A DNA stretch of 64,000 bases from Epiperipatus broadwayi (GCA_028023455.1 JAQFVV010012510.1:3391420-3455419), one strand, 5' to 3'. Positions 23,601 to 38,600 are shown, numbered from the stretch's first letter. The notes: generated by a model from the letters alone, not told the origin. Program-made: numbers and translations.

Positions 23601-26600
23601 ACAGCTGAACAAATTGAAAGGCATTGTTAAGGTTAAGATTTTAGCCGTTTTTTCAGTTATCTCGATTTGATGAAACATGGAATTCAGATATAATTTTGCA
23701 AAAAAATTTGCATTCGTTAACCCAGCTAACACTTCTCTAACATTTAGTACAGGGTATGCTCCTTTATTCAGTTATTTATTCACAGTAACTCTATAATTCC
23801 CACAAATTCTAATTTGCCCATTTGGCTTAACTATTGCTTTGCCCAATCCACCATCTCAACCTGAGTTTAACATGCCCTTTCTAACCAGTGATCTGATTTT
23901 TTCTTCTACCTTTTCTTTCTGTGAAAGTGGTATCTTCCTGGTTTTACAGATAATAGAGTTTTGTTTTTCCACCAGCTCGATGTAGACAGGCTTACCCGCT
24001 ATTTGCCCTAACTTATTTTCAAATAATTCTGGGAATGTCTGCTTTATTTCTAGTCCACTTGCCACATTATTCGCAGCATTAACGTTATGTCTAACTTTGA
24101 AAAACAGTCCCGCCCTATTAATGGACTGATTTTTTCTTTTACTATTTACAATGGCAATTTTACATTCCTATTTTTGTGCTTTATAGGTACTACAGCATAG
24201 CCTAGCATACCCAACTCATTGCGACTGACATCTACAGCTCTTATATTTGTCTGTCTAATTGGAACGTCAGTGCATTTTCCCTTAATCTGTTTCCATAATT
24301 TTTCTGAGCACAATGAAATGCCCAAGCTACTGTCAATTTCCATTTCGATGTTTTTATTGCAGATTTCTAATTTTAATATAAATTTATTTCCCAGACTTGC
24401 TCTCATATTATTTATGCTCACAGTATCATCTGTTACAATTGCATTTGAATTTATATTATTCTGCCACTGACGACTGGCTTTTGCCATACACATCTTTTTT
24501 AAATGGCCTTTTACATTAAAGTTATGGCACTTTTCACCCAGAAACTTACACTGGCTTTTTATGTGCCTTTTTTTTACCACAGCAGAAACAAAGAATCATT
24601 TTCTTTGAGCCCTTGAATGTATCCCCTTCTTTACAACTGGTTTTCCACATTGCTATATTCTCATTTTCAGTTATTTATTTGAAATAGGCTGCTTGTACTA
24701 ATATTAGCTAATGAGTTACACCCTTCTTGATAGCTGACTCAAAGTTCAAATGTGTATCACACAGCAGATTTTTTTCTCAGATTATCATCAAGCAGACTCC
24801 ATAATAACTGATCGAGCAATATTTCCTCAACATAGTTTCCGTATAAGCAATCATTTGCTAATTGACTTAAGGCTAAACTGTAATTTTTTATAGATTTACC
24901 CTTTGCTTGTCTTCTATTTCTTAGAGACAACCAGGCTATGTGTTTGGATTGACTGGGGCTAAAATGATCACTTATGCTACTGTATAGCACAGCAATGCTG
25001 CTATTTTCTTCTTCTCATCTACAACACCATTGAGCAAGAAAAAATTTTCTAGCTGAGTAGCATAAAACGGCCATTCTCCAGCATCCCCTAAATCAAACTC
25101 GGCTATAACAGCTGTTCCAATGACATTTTTTATTTATATATATACGCTCATGACAACAATCCTAGTTTATACTAAATTATTCTAAAACAAAATATTTACA
25201 TGAGACACACTATTATATGACTTAAATCCCTACTTTCGAACCTGATTCGTATTCGACCGTTCAACAGTGCCAAGTTTGTTGTGTATTCGGTTATGATTAC
25301 CAACAATTGTCACAAAATTATGAATTACCAAACATTATTAATAACAATTAAATATACTTATTTACAATTTATATATGCACATAAATTAAGATTTAACTGA
25401 GTAGCGAATCATAAATACTTTATTTATACTTATAACCAAATAGTCCTTGATTTAAAGTTCTACCTTCACTGCCCATATCACCACTGAATAATTAGTCCTT
25501 TCACTATACTAGTGGTAAACTTAAGTGAATACTAATGTTTATACTCATGGCTATTTAAAAAAAAATACAATTCTTTTTGGGCCTTCTCAGGCATACGTAA
25601 ATAATAAAAAGATCGGTGCTGTCTATTAACATTTTTTACCTAGCTGACTATCTTTAATCTTCAGAAGCACGAGCTTTGGGACACATCCATCGTTGCAGAA
25701 AAGTCAGGACACTTTTCCCTCAGCTTTTCTCAAGGCCCTTATGTCATCCATGACACAGCAACAACAGCAGCTTATGATGAGTAGAGAAAAGCTGACGACG
25801 ACCTTTCTCTTTTTAGTGCATACTATTTATACTACTTTTTTCCTACTTGGTACTATTCACAAATTTCTAACATTCCAGTGCAACTGTACTTCCATTTGGT
25901 TAATGCATCTTTATGACAATGATTAGGATCCAGCTTTTACTTACGTCCATTCACATTCCTTAGTAATTAGCTTTTAATATTTTATCTGTTTGTTTGCTTC
26001 TAAAATTAATTTAATGTTTGATTTTAAACAATACAGTTTTCTCTGTCTCTTGCATCCGTTAGTTATATTTGGCCTTGTAATTAACAACTTGGTTTATCTT
26101 TTGGCAATCTTTTTTGTAGAATGCTTTTACCTACGATCTTTGTCTGTTTAAGTTTAATTTAACTGCCAACCATTTTTCTTTGTTGATATTAAACTAAAAA
26201 TTATCTATTTCTTTATTTTTTTACTGAATCTGTTTTCTATTTCTTTTTAAACTTATTAGCAATCTTTTTTATTACTTATAAAACTTAGATATGTATTTAC
26301 ATTTCATTATTATTTTTCTCTGGAGTAACTTAGCTTTATAACTTATAACTATCGAGTAACTAAAGCCTATATATATTTATGCAAAATATAGCAGCTTTTA
26401 CTATTTTCTAGAACATACCATTAGCAAGAATAGATATTAAAATCATGTAAATTAACTTATCTGAGTTCTTAAAGTCCTTTTTTTTTTAAGTTAATTTTCT
26501 CACAGAACTTAAAAGTTCTATCTTTTGCAAATTCTTGGGATTCAAATTATTTTATCCTTGCATGATAGCTTATTATAGTGGTGACAAAATCCTTGTTGTT

Positions 26601-29600
26601 ATTAGTTGTTACATTTAGTAAAAGGTCAAGACAATAAAGGAAAGATTAGGCAATTATCTTTAATAAGATATCGAGAATACTATTTCTTTTCTTTTACTTA
26701 TGTGCAGATCACAGAAAACAACAAAAACCAAGAATAATTATCATAAAATATTAATATGATTTTCAGATATGTTTATCATTGTTTTGGATTTGCTTATTTT
26801 TATTATTGAATTCTTTTATCATTATAAAACAAATAAATTTATTTGCATAATATGTATGCCCAGCCAATAAAGGGAAGATTAGCTTTCTAATCAATTATTT
26901 TAATAAGATATCAAGTAAGAATACAGTGGAGCCATAATATCCATTAAATTTTGTTTCAAGCCTCCCCTTACGTAGATTGTACAGAATGTGTTATTTACTA
27001 AAATACATATAACACATAAGCTGTTTTATGTGTATAGCATGCAGATATAAAAATTACAGTATAAACAAAATGTAAAAATATATTTATTAATAATAAACTG
27101 AGAGAGCAAATTTATATGTATAATGTATATGTGATCACTCATACACATTACTCAAAAAATAAAATAATAAAAAACGTACTGTATCATATCTTTATTTTTT
27201 TAAATAAAATGAATAATGAAGGGTCAGATTTTCACCACTATCAAACATACTCTGAATGATATTCTTTTTCTTCAATAACTTTTTTTTTTTTTGCCTAAGA
27301 AAACACAATACCACTCTTGTTACCAAAAGATTATGGCATTTCTAGTTGTTTTGATATTTTCAAATCCCTATCAACTTTCAAATATATATAGCCATTTACT
27401 TGCTATTAACCATTATAATATTCTGTTAAACTCTTCACACGTTAAGCTTTCTGGTGCAATACAAGAACCTTTTTACCTTTTTTTTATGCCACTGCTAAAC
27501 TGATAACTTTTACAGAAGATCTATAATCTTTAAATCTCTTTAATTTTGCTTGTAGATATTTAGTCAAGTAATGGTGGTATTTTGTTTCACTTCCATATAA
27601 GCAATTAAATAGTGTTATAATTGGTGCTATTAGCAGCACTAACTAATTATGACAGTGCTATCTGAAAACTTTGATTGTTGCCATTTAGTCTGAGACTTAT
27701 TTAGTAAATTATAAGATTACATGAATAATTTTACATTTGTTGATATCTTAATTAAAAATAAACTAAACTTAATGCAGTGATCTAGTAAAGGAAAGGAAAT
27801 GAGAATTTGAATACAATTCCATAATAATGATAGTAGGATAGTAGTAAAGTTTGTCAAATGCATTTTTCAATGCCATTTTTATATTCTAAATTATTAATAT
27901 ATCGCTATATATCCAATGGATGGTTTTACTTGATAAAAAAAATCCAAATGTGACACTCCTATAATTCTATTTAGGTATCTCATTCTACACTCCACCATTA
28001 ATAAATAATTTTAGAAACATTACAATGAGGGTCATGTGTTATTAGTCATAGTTCTCTATTGTTTAGCATTTAACAAATCAGTAATGGAAGCCACGTGCAA
28101 ATGAGTACACTCATTCACCCACATGTGAAAAATGTTGATCCATTAGTGCTGACTTCTTTTTTTTTTCATACGTCAAATGCATTGACCGGGAAGCGAACAC
28201 GGGTCAACTGCTTGGAAGGCAACTGTGCTAACCACTAGGCCACCAACACTTGACTTTAATTTCTTTTGCAACAATACTTTCTTTCTAAAAAACTTCAACA
28301 TCTTGTCTAATTGAAGCTCTCCATTATATTCTATACTTGACCGCATCTCAATCAAAGCAATCACTATTTCATTTCTTTGGAGATAATTTTTATAACAAGT
28401 TTGCTTCTCCCATAAAAACCATGCTCGAATGCACTATAAAGTAACTTTTTATTCAAGTCTTGTTTTGGTCATTTGTTTCATACGCCCAGTCCAATAAATA
28501 TGTAATTTTATAATAATGGGCTCTAATATCTCATTCATTTTTTTTAATGCCTTTATGTTACATCAATAAAAAAATCAAATCTTATTTCCGTACAACAAAC
28601 TGAATTTAAATTACATCACATTTTCTAGTTGATAACTATCTAAGTTAAAAGTTGAAGATTTTTTCCATCACTGGCTAATAAAGGACTTGCATTTTTTTTT
28701 TAACATTAAATTCTAACCAACGTAATTATATGTTGAATTCAAAACTTTAAACCTGCAGCTTGTCTTTTGGAATGGGAAAGAATAGCACAAATATTAGCAT
28801 ACTATAAATAGAGAAGTTAAGACGACACTCTTGTTTTTGCTTTTAATTGGTTCAAATAAAAAATTCTACCATTAAAACTCATGATCCCTGTTTCGTTTAC
28901 ATGTCTAAAAGCAGCTCCAAAACAAATATATATCCTTGTTTAACACCAGTTTTCATTTCTAATGCTGTATTTTCTACCTGTAGTAATAATACCTACTCTC
29001 ATTCCACTATATAGAAACTACATAAAATGAATAAACTTTGAAGAACAAGAAATTAATTTCAATCATGACTATAGACTTGTTTGAATATAAAAGTAATATA
29101 TAAATCATTCCTTTTCTCCCTAACACTTTTGTTGCATGTGTGTGGCAACAAGACTCATGTCTGTAGTACATCATAATTCTCTAAAACCAAAATATGACCC
29201 TGGTATCCTTTCATCTATAACTAAAAAAGCAATCCTTGAAACTTCCTTTGCAGTAAGGAATAACAATATTTAACGATAATTACTGCAGTCTTGTCTATCT
29301 TTTTTATTTTTTATACATTGGAGCAATAAAAACATTCTTCTAATAAAGAGGTTTAACCTCATGAATCCATATATTTCTAAAAAATTTCAGTAGTTTTGAT
29401 GTTAACACATCACTATTATATATAAATCTACCTCTATGTAAAAAATTATCAAGATATTTAAATTACATCACATTCTCTAGTTGATAACTATCTAAGTTAA
29501 AAGTTGAAGATTTTTTCCATCACTGGCTAATAAAGGATTTGAGATTTTTTTAACATTAAAAACTAACCAAAACAATTATATATTCAATTCAAAACTTTAA

Positions 29601-32600
29601 ACCTGCAGCTTGTCTTTTGGAATGGGAAAAAATAGCACAAATATTAGCATACTATAAATAGAGAAGTTTATTCTCTTATTCTTCTCTTTCACTTTCTTTG
29701 CATATATTCATATATATATTGCTTATAACAGTTCTTTCATATACACTTCAATGCAAACAAATTTTCTTAAAACCTTTATTTTCCTTACAGTTTCGACTGT
29801 CCAGCAGTCTTCATCAGAGCTCTATTCTTCTACTCTACTTTAATTTAAAAAAATTTCAATAGTTTTAAAGTTAACACATTACTATTATATGTTTAAATTT
29901 CTCCAGATATTTCATCAGAACCTGCGATCGTTCATTTTTAGGATTATAAAGTGATGTGTCTTCATTAGATAGTACTTTTCCCAAATGCAAACAATTAGCT
30001 GATTAGATATCTCATTAAAAATTGTCATCTCAATTCTTATATTATTATTATTCAAAAGATTATCAAAATATTCCCTCCTTCTGTTTGAAATATCATCATC
30101 AGTAGAGTGACATTAATAGAAATAAAATCCTGATTTTGTTTTTTCAGATCCATATATTGTTTCAGTGCTTCAAAAAAAAAAAAATCTAAAATGCTACATT
30201 CAGAGAATGTCTGTATCTTCTTTTAATCCATCAATTGTATTTAAGCTTTGTTTGCCATTTTTGAATCTCTGCTGTTTTAAATCTCTACATTGTTTATAAA
30301 ACTACACATTCTACTTATTATTCTGCCATGATAAAATTTCCACACTCCCTTTTAACCAAATTAATAATAGGATCATTATCAGAGAACCAGTCATGATTTG
30401 TTGTGATTCTTTTTAATGAACCCAGAAATAAATGTGCTTGTAGCCATAATACTCCTTAAACAATTCTATGCCTCAGTAACATGATTAGTTGTGAAAGTAC
30501 AATTAGCAATTTAGTGTTAAGCAATATTGAAATTAGTGCAAACAATAGATACTTTAAAGAAGGAACAATAAGGTTCTTATGATCGAAATAGATATTTTAA
30601 AGGCAACTATCGTTTAACTTTAAAACATACCAGTCATATTAATTTCTCTGTATTCTAATTCCTAATTATAATGTACTCTATTAGATTAATTATTTTGAAT
30701 AAGTCAACAGTATAGTGATTTTTCACTATAAACAAAGTTTTTTTATATAACAGTCAAACAAATTCTATAATAGTAAACCATTTGAATTTACCATTATTCC
30801 CGCAGTGACTTTGGGTCAATACATTCATTAAAGTCTCCAATAAGAAAAATTTTGTCATTTAATGGTATTGATGTAATGATGCTATTTAGCAAGGAAAAAA
30901 ACTTTTTTCTCTCAACTTTAAATCTATCATTGCTGCAGATATACTAATATAATGAACGCAAGTTGAGTTGTGCAAATCAAGTTTAGATACCATTAGCCTT
31001 CGACAGGCCACGTCTCTAGGATTTGCAAGACTAGAAGATTTTAAACTAGACCTCAAAGTAAAACCAATACTGATTGGTTGATCTTCCAAAAAACTTGTAC
31101 TTATTTACCTGTTCTACTACACTTTCTTCCTCTAATGTATAGGCTTCACTAAAAGCAGATATATTAATCTTAAATCTTTATAACTCCTTAACTGCAATCC
31201 ATTCAGGTCTTGGAGTGTCTGCATCAAATAAAAATCACACATTCTATTTATTTACATTTAGAAAAAAAATTGAATTAAAAAATTTTGGTTATCATTAACT
31301 ACCATTAACATTAACCATTTTTATAATTGATTTTTCCCATTTAATCAATTCTTTGAGAACATCAATCAAGTCAGATCATTTTTAAATTACTTTACAGAGT
31401 CAGTATCCTTCTATGGTAAAAAAAATCCTTAAAAAGGGTTGTCTAAATATAGAAGCTTTTCCAAAATTGAAATTCTTATCTCAAATCCAATTTCAATATT
31501 ACTCATTACTAATTATACTGCTTTGAACAAAAATCACAGCTAAGGCCTCCCAGTCTACTAAATCTGTTCCCATCATTGCTTTCTTAATGTTGAGAACCTG
31601 AACAAAACAAAAAAGAAAGAAATTGGAGCCAGCACTTCTGTGCATGTTAAAGGGTAAAAATGTTCTTGCACAAAAAACAATCTCAATGTAACGATTGTAT
31701 AGACTGATGGTTGATGGCATAAAGGCTCACAATGATGGGTTCCTGCATTAACTTAAGTAACTGAAGATAGTAACAGAAAGGGAGAATTAGAAAATACTAT
31801 TTATATTAGAATATGCACTTAATCATTGATGAATCAGCATTTTATCTTACAAGGCAATAGGAAGTATTCGTGGTCAAACACTATTTATTAATGCTTCACG
31901 TTTAACCTTTATATCTGCGGTCACTTCACTATCCTTTTACTGTGGATCATGTCTATAATCTTAATACAGCATCTAATATTTAGCAAATACCTTGTTAAAT
32001 TACGTAATATATTTCATTCAAATTTGCATACATTTATTTATCTGCATAACAAAATGGTCTCTTCGTTATAACTTAAAGCTGAATGCACTTTCGATGAAGT
32101 TCACCATAATCATAGCTATGATTATGGTGAACTTCACTGAAAGTACATTCAGCTTTAAGTTATAAAGAAGATAGAAATCACTTTGTTATGCAGATGAACA
32201 AATGTATGGAATTTTGAATTACAAAAACAAAGGGAAAAATCAATAAACTATATTTTTAAAAATCCAAAATTCTTAATAATGTAAAGACTCATTAAAGATT
32301 TAACATATTTTGGAATATTAAAATGGGACAAACAATGGAAAACTACTCCTGATGAGGGCTTAGTGTTAACATTGGACATAGTTCTGTTTTGCCGGTTAAT
32401 TAATCTGTTTTTAGGTAAATAATATATACAGAGTTATTACTTAGACTTATAATTTTATTGATTATCAAAAATTTATAAGAAATCTAATCTAAAATAAACA
32501 ATTGAGTGATTTATTTTTATACCAAAAAAAAGATTAAATTTAAAATAAGAGTGGATACTAACCCCTTTTTCCTAAAATAGAATAGAATAAAATTCTCCCC

Positions 32601-35600
32601 CATCCCTCCTTTACATTAAAAATTCAGGATGTAATGGCACTTTTAAATAGTGGGTTGAAATTTTTAAGCAGGGTGCTTTCATACAATATCACTGCCAAAA
32701 AGTAAGGAAGGAAAGCAACAGAGTATTTCTAATTTCGCAACCACACAATCATTTTATTTTACCATACCAACCTTTACTTTTTATTTCAGCTTTTTCATGC
32801 AATGTCAATTGTGAAAATGTAATTTTTTTTATACATATTCAACACTTACACTCATCACAATAATGAATATTCAAAATAATGTTTCTTTTATTATTTTATG
32901 ATATTTTTCTGTAATAAATATTTATATGTTAATTTATAAACGTTAATTACATGGGGGGGGGGGAACAATATTTTATTGCTCATTGTAAATGAAAACAAAA
33001 ATGTATTAGTTCTGAAGAGAAACCAGAGTAGATAAACATATTACTCTCAAATAACTGCTGATGCTGACACAGCAAGCAGCTGTAATGGTGCTAGTTTTGT
33101 GCATTGATGGTGACAAATAAATTATGGTGGAATTTGTTGAAATTCACTGAATATATTTCTGACACTGCTATAATTAGCAGTATCTTGGAACAGAATCTCA
33201 AGCATCTGGTTAAAAAATTTTTTTTTTTTTTTCAAAACGGTTTAATTAGTTATTTTTACAAATAATTATGCAAAATATTGAATGGTTGTTATATTATTGA
33301 TATTTTCAAGCACAAATTTAATAATTAACTTTCATACTTATTTCTGAGCATGCTACTGTTTCATAGTACTTATGGACCAGGAGTCACTGCTTTTAAACAA
33401 TATGGTTTTTTCATTATCAATTCTTATATAAAAAAAAATCTTTCAAATTTTGCTAAAATTACACACAAAAATAAGTACATGTGTAATTAAAAAAAAATAA
33501 CATTTTGTATAACACTAAATTAATATTAATTTGCCTTTTACCGGGTAAATCTACTGCTACTGCTCGGTGACCGAGAGCTGCTAATATCTGCAAGGTTCCA
33601 AGAGTTTGCCATGTTTCAGATGTGAATGATTGTCCATGCAATAGAAGTACAGTCTCTTTAAGGCTTTCAGGAGGCAAAACCTCCCTATAGAATAAATTCA
33701 CACCCTAAATTTAAAAAAAAAAAATAAATGAATTACATATATATAATGTCCGTTATAGAATAATTTAAAATTTCCAGTAGTGATAATATATTTTATAAAT
33801 AACTATGCTTTCAGCTAATTTCTTAACCTTCTTCAACTTCTATGATTTATTACAGTTATTTATAAAATTATCACCAATGTAATTCTTTATTTTTATTACA
33901 ATTTTATTCTATATATTCATGTATGGTAAATGAAAGATTTGTTGACTCACAAGAATCTTTAGCAATAGACACTATGATTAAATAATAAGAAATTATTACA
34001 TGATCTCATCACCTGATCGCTTGCCATTGCTTCCAACTTATAACAAAAATTATTATAATATATATATTTGTAATTCATCCAATCTATTTTGAACACTTTA
34101 TAGCAAAATCTTTTATTTTACATATATGCGTACACAATCTACATTTCGACTGTCCTGCCGTCTTCTTCAAAGCCACTATTACATATATGTACAATAAAAG
34201 GAGAGTGGATGAATTGCAGTTATATAAGATATTACAGCAAAATAAAGGAAGTGGTGAATTTGGTTATATATATTTTTATAAGTAATAATTTACAGTTAAA
34301 TTGATTCTAAGATTTGATACTGTTATGAAATTAAAATCTAACAGTAAAATTAAAATATATATCTTTCTCTCTTTCAAAGATAATTTGTGAAAAAATGACT
34401 GAAGAGAAATAAATTCAAAACTTTTGCTAAGTACATCTAGAACTTATGGTCATCAATCTCGATGAAATATATAAATATAGGGTTATGTTGTCAGAGTACA
34501 TATAAAATATAGGTACTATCTATTTTAAAATAGAGCAGTTGAAGTGCAATACAAAAATGTATTTCTGGTTAATGTAGCTATTGCCTATATATTCATTAGT
34601 AAGGGAAGTAGTTTACTGTTTAAGGCTCGAATGGGATCTATAGCAACAGGGGATTATACATGTAAATGGAAAAACGTGAGTGATTTAGTCTGCAAGTTGT
34701 GTAAGGAAGGTATACAAATATTAGGCATCTGTTAATTGAATGCAAATGCCTGAAAGTGAAAAGAATATAAATAATAAAGTTGTGGAAGAATAAATATAAG
34801 AAAAGTGATTATACAAAAAGTGGGTTGTTGATTTTTAGCAGGGTTTGGGAAAAGATAAGAGGGATTTAGATATAAAAGCCATGGAGTTGACAAAGATTAT
34901 ATTGTGGAAGTGGGATGGAGCAGGATATGGGAAACTTAGGGTGGGAATGGAAAGGGAAGGTAAATTGGCTAACAGGTTTCTCTTCGCATAGTTGCTGAGA
35001 GGTTCCTGGCTCCGTATAAGGAGAAGTCACAGTGCATCACATCACATTCAAATGCTCACAGATTCAATAATAAATGATGACATCTGTGAAAAAAGTCTTT
35101 ACACATCTATGAATTTCACACACACACAAATCTGAATTATAATTATAGATTTAAAAAGTACTTCCTCCCCTCTCTCTTTCTCACACGCTTAGTACAGTAA
35201 GAAAACCAATATTCTTATTCCTTTTCAGAAAAACGTACAAGAATAGTAATGAAGGTAACTTTAGTTTTAGTAAAAATCATCTTTGACTTCAATTTAAGAG
35301 GGAGGATGAGAAATGGGGCACAGAAAGCTTCTTAAATTTTGCTACTAAATTTTAATTGTACAGAATCATCAAATAATGTTTATATAAAGGATTGCACAAA
35401 TATTAAACAATAAAACAAAAGTATTTTTCTATTAATATTTATTAATATATCAAGTAATAAATATTGGTTGTTAAAAATAAAAAAGGAGAAAAATCTCAAT
35501 CTAATCATATTAATCTCAAATATCATTTGACCTTGTAATCTATTGTCTAAATAAATCAGAAAAAACTACATCATCCATAATCAAAAGTGATGTTTCTATT

Positions 35601-38600
35601 TTCAATAATCCACTAATCCAGGTTGAATATATCATTGATCAGACCAAGAAATCATTTGTAAAAAAATATTTATAAAAAAAAAACTATGTAGTTTTTCCTA
35701 ATGACAGTTGGTTGCCCCATTGCCAAGCAACCAGTTGCAGGTTTGAAAACAATTATTTTTTTAGCCTTGGCCAAAATTAATAATGATTTTGTAACTTTCT
35801 CCAAAAGAAAACGCTGATCTTAATCTGCCATATTTTTTCTTCTAATTTTTTAGATTGAATTAATTACTAAATTATTTTTCTTCCACCCCACAATTCCATC
35901 TATTGTTTTAAAACCGTGTTTCTGGACTTACATTAATGCTCAGGAATCTCTTTGGGCTTTCAGGAACTTTAAGCTTGGGCGGTTATCCACCTTGAGAATG
36001 CAAACCTGGAAGTTTCATAAGTAGAAAGATGGACTAAGATATTGAGGTACAACACAGACACCAATTTGCTACTGCTCCTTTTAACAAGTTAAAAGATGGG
36101 ATATTTCATCATAGGGAAATAACTACTGCATTTAAGTAAGCTGTATACAGTTATTTAATTTAATTTATGGTATGGAAGTGAGACTTGGATACTATCAATG
36201 CAAAAGAAAGGTATTAGAAACGTTTCATTTAAGAATGCCCCATAACATTTTAAAATTACAATAGCAAGATTATAAAACTAATCAATATTCTTTAACATGC
36301 TGGATGCAATACTATAGTATCCACAATAGTAAAATAACACCTTTGTTGGATTAGCCATGTAAAATGAATGAATAATGCAAGACTTATGGTCAACTTTGTG
36401 ACAGAGCTAAACCTAGTCTATGTTATAGAGATTATCTTAAAAAGATGTTCAATATTGATCTTTCCATTGGGAAGATATGGCAGAGAATTGAAGAGCAGCA
36501 CTTAGTCATCGTGTTGAGGTTCTAGGGGGAAGTTTTCTGCTGAAAAAATTAAAAGGCAAAATCATAAAATAGCATTTCTAGATTGGTCCCCCCCCCCGGA
36601 CTTGGTACATCTATATATATATTTGTGATTGGCTGCTATATGTATGTGCATTTGTTATTTTTCACTACCTGACCTTCATCCAAGCATCATTCACATTCTT
36701 TGGATTTGAAGAATAAAAATAACTTAATTATTTTTTCTCTCTTAATCCCATTTTAAATGCAAAATATATGGAAATTAACTTTTATAATTATATGTATATT
36801 TTCTCTGTTGCTATAAAAGGTTTTTCTTCATTACAATAAAAATTTGTGTTTGTAATTTTTTTTTTTTTTCAGAATAAAATATACATTAAATAATCTATTT
36901 GTATCAAAAATTTTAAATTTTTTTACCTATTTCAAAATAACAAAAATATTACCTACTTAAATAATAGTTGTCTTTCTAAACTCATGTAAAATTTATATAA
37001 GTAACTTTTGTATACGTTCTTTTCTTTATAAATTTTAAATATATATGCACACACAATCCATCCAGGTTACATAGTCATTGTGTTGTGAGTACGAGATAAT
37101 ATGATTCAATATTTATGTTATAAGAATATATAATCAATTTCTCCAAAGGTATTTTATAGTGTCCAAATTTGAGCATAAATGCTTATGCTTTTACTGCAGA
37201 ATAAATATATTTTCAGTGTTTAATAATCAGCCAAATGCATTTTTGACGATGTACGTCAGATTTATGATAAAATTAATCAGCTCTGCCAAGGCTATATAAG
37301 CAGGATTAAAAATGCATTGGCTCATTAAAAATTGAAATGTATTTACTCTGCAGTAAAAGCATAAACATTAATGCTAGAATTTGGATACAAGTACAAAGAG
37401 TGGAAGATAGCAAGATGATTGTAATAAATAAATTCATGTAATGAATATATTAAACTTATAAGAAAGAAATATATGCCTTAAATAATTTTTGATTTATTGA
37501 TCATCTTTTTTAGCTAAGTCAATATTAATTCTCTTCTGACTAATAAAAATAATTAACCAATATTTACATTTTATTTCATCTTAATGATATATTTAAATAC
37601 TATAGAATTTTGTTTAGTCCCAGCAATATAATTCCCATAATTTACTTCTTATAAAAAGATATTTTTTCTAACTTTATCAAGAGAATATTCCCCAAAATAA
37701 TATAATTGCAAGTAATGCTTATAGAATGATTAGTTGATAAATGATACCCAATAATCATTTCATCATTACTATCATTTTCATCCATATCAATCCACTGCAG
37801 AATGATAAGTCTCTCCAAGTCGATTCATCTCCGATCTCTAGCCTCACTTCTCACATCAGCCCAGCACACTTTTTTTTTCATTCATCCATCTCACATCTGG
37901 TTTCTTTCTAGGTCTTACAATCTCTTGGAATTCAGTTTAAGATTTAATCTATCCATTTATTATCATCTCTTTTAGAAATATGTTCAAAATATACTCGTCA
38001 GATAACATTCAAGCATTCAAATACCAAAGTGGGAATAACATTTTTTTTACTTATACAATTAAACTATAATACAATTTTCAGTGACATATAGCATCCAAAA
38101 AAAAAACTTTGACTTTTATCAACACATGTCAAATTGTTCATATCTTTGCTATAATAAATGGGCAAAATTTAACTCATCAAACACTAATGTTAAAGATTAA
38201 CTTTTAAGTAAGTTTAAAGTTTACATTTGAACCGAAAAGTTAACAATTTACAGCTTATTAAAATAATTTAATAAATAATCTTTATTATTTATTTTAGATG
38301 TTATCTGAAAAATAAGTAGATTCAAGTAATATCACACTTTTAAATTGAATTGCAATAGGTATGGTATATATATATTGTAACCAAAAGGTTGAAACTGTGA
38401 TGCAATAATGGACTAGACTAATTTATCCCACATCCATTATTCGACAGCAAATTGGGCCCACATTAAAAGGCACCAAAAGCTGTAACCAAAAAGTCCACCT
38501 GGACCATATCAGGCAAAATTAATGATATAATACAAGACTTACGATATAATCTGGTCACGGCCAGGGTACACCACAGAGACTTATTGCAACATTACATGAA

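Larger units (their letters stand above)
22385..25125 (-). mobile_element. Decayed Ty3/Gypsy retrotransposon, 5' part through start of integrase
   Basis: In minus orientation the order is gag, zinc knuckles, protease, reverse transcriptase, RNase H, then the beginning of integrase, where it stops abruptly near 22385. That is the Ty3/Gypsy order. Many frameshifts and stops separate the parts. There is no downstream integrase core or 3' LTR, so the copy is truncated. It is annotated in pieces below. Confidence 0.9.
28604..31240 (-). mobile_element. Decayed RTE-like LINE with endonuclease and reverse transcriptase
   Basis: Reading the minus strand, an AP-like endonuclease comes first. [12 protein letters not shown] and [16 protein letters not shown] (about 31090-31215) are followed by [11 protein letters not shown] and [14 protein letters not shown] (30886-31089), then [13 protein letters not shown] (about 30800-30840), the family GDFNA box. 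The reverse transcriptase linker has [10 protein letters not shown] (around 30075-30105) and [12 protein letters not shown] (near 29930, for KAPGxDxIPxE). TGVKQGYI (near 28945) and a YADD equivalent reading [15 protein letters not shown] follow. Many stops and frameshifts make it inactive. The proteins most like it are the craniofacial-development-protein-2-type endonuclease/reverse transcriptases of RTE-like elements. The RT end is present twice. Confidence 0.85.

Noticed and set aside
22385-25125. Intact or endogenous-retrovirus-like Gypsy with envelope
   Set aside because: The copy stops at the start of integrase, has frameshifts in each domain, a YLDN in place of YLDD, and no envelope region.
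32954-32963. Poly-G and poly-C runs (also 36589, 55454, 56250) as G-quadruplex sites
   Set aside because: They are single runs and not four spaced G-tracts, so an intramolecular quadruplex is not supported.
33210-33232. Polypyrimidine run as an extra exon's acceptor near exon 2
   Set aside because: It is on the plus strand and no coding sequence continues the hydrolase fold. The protein is already complete with the four exons.
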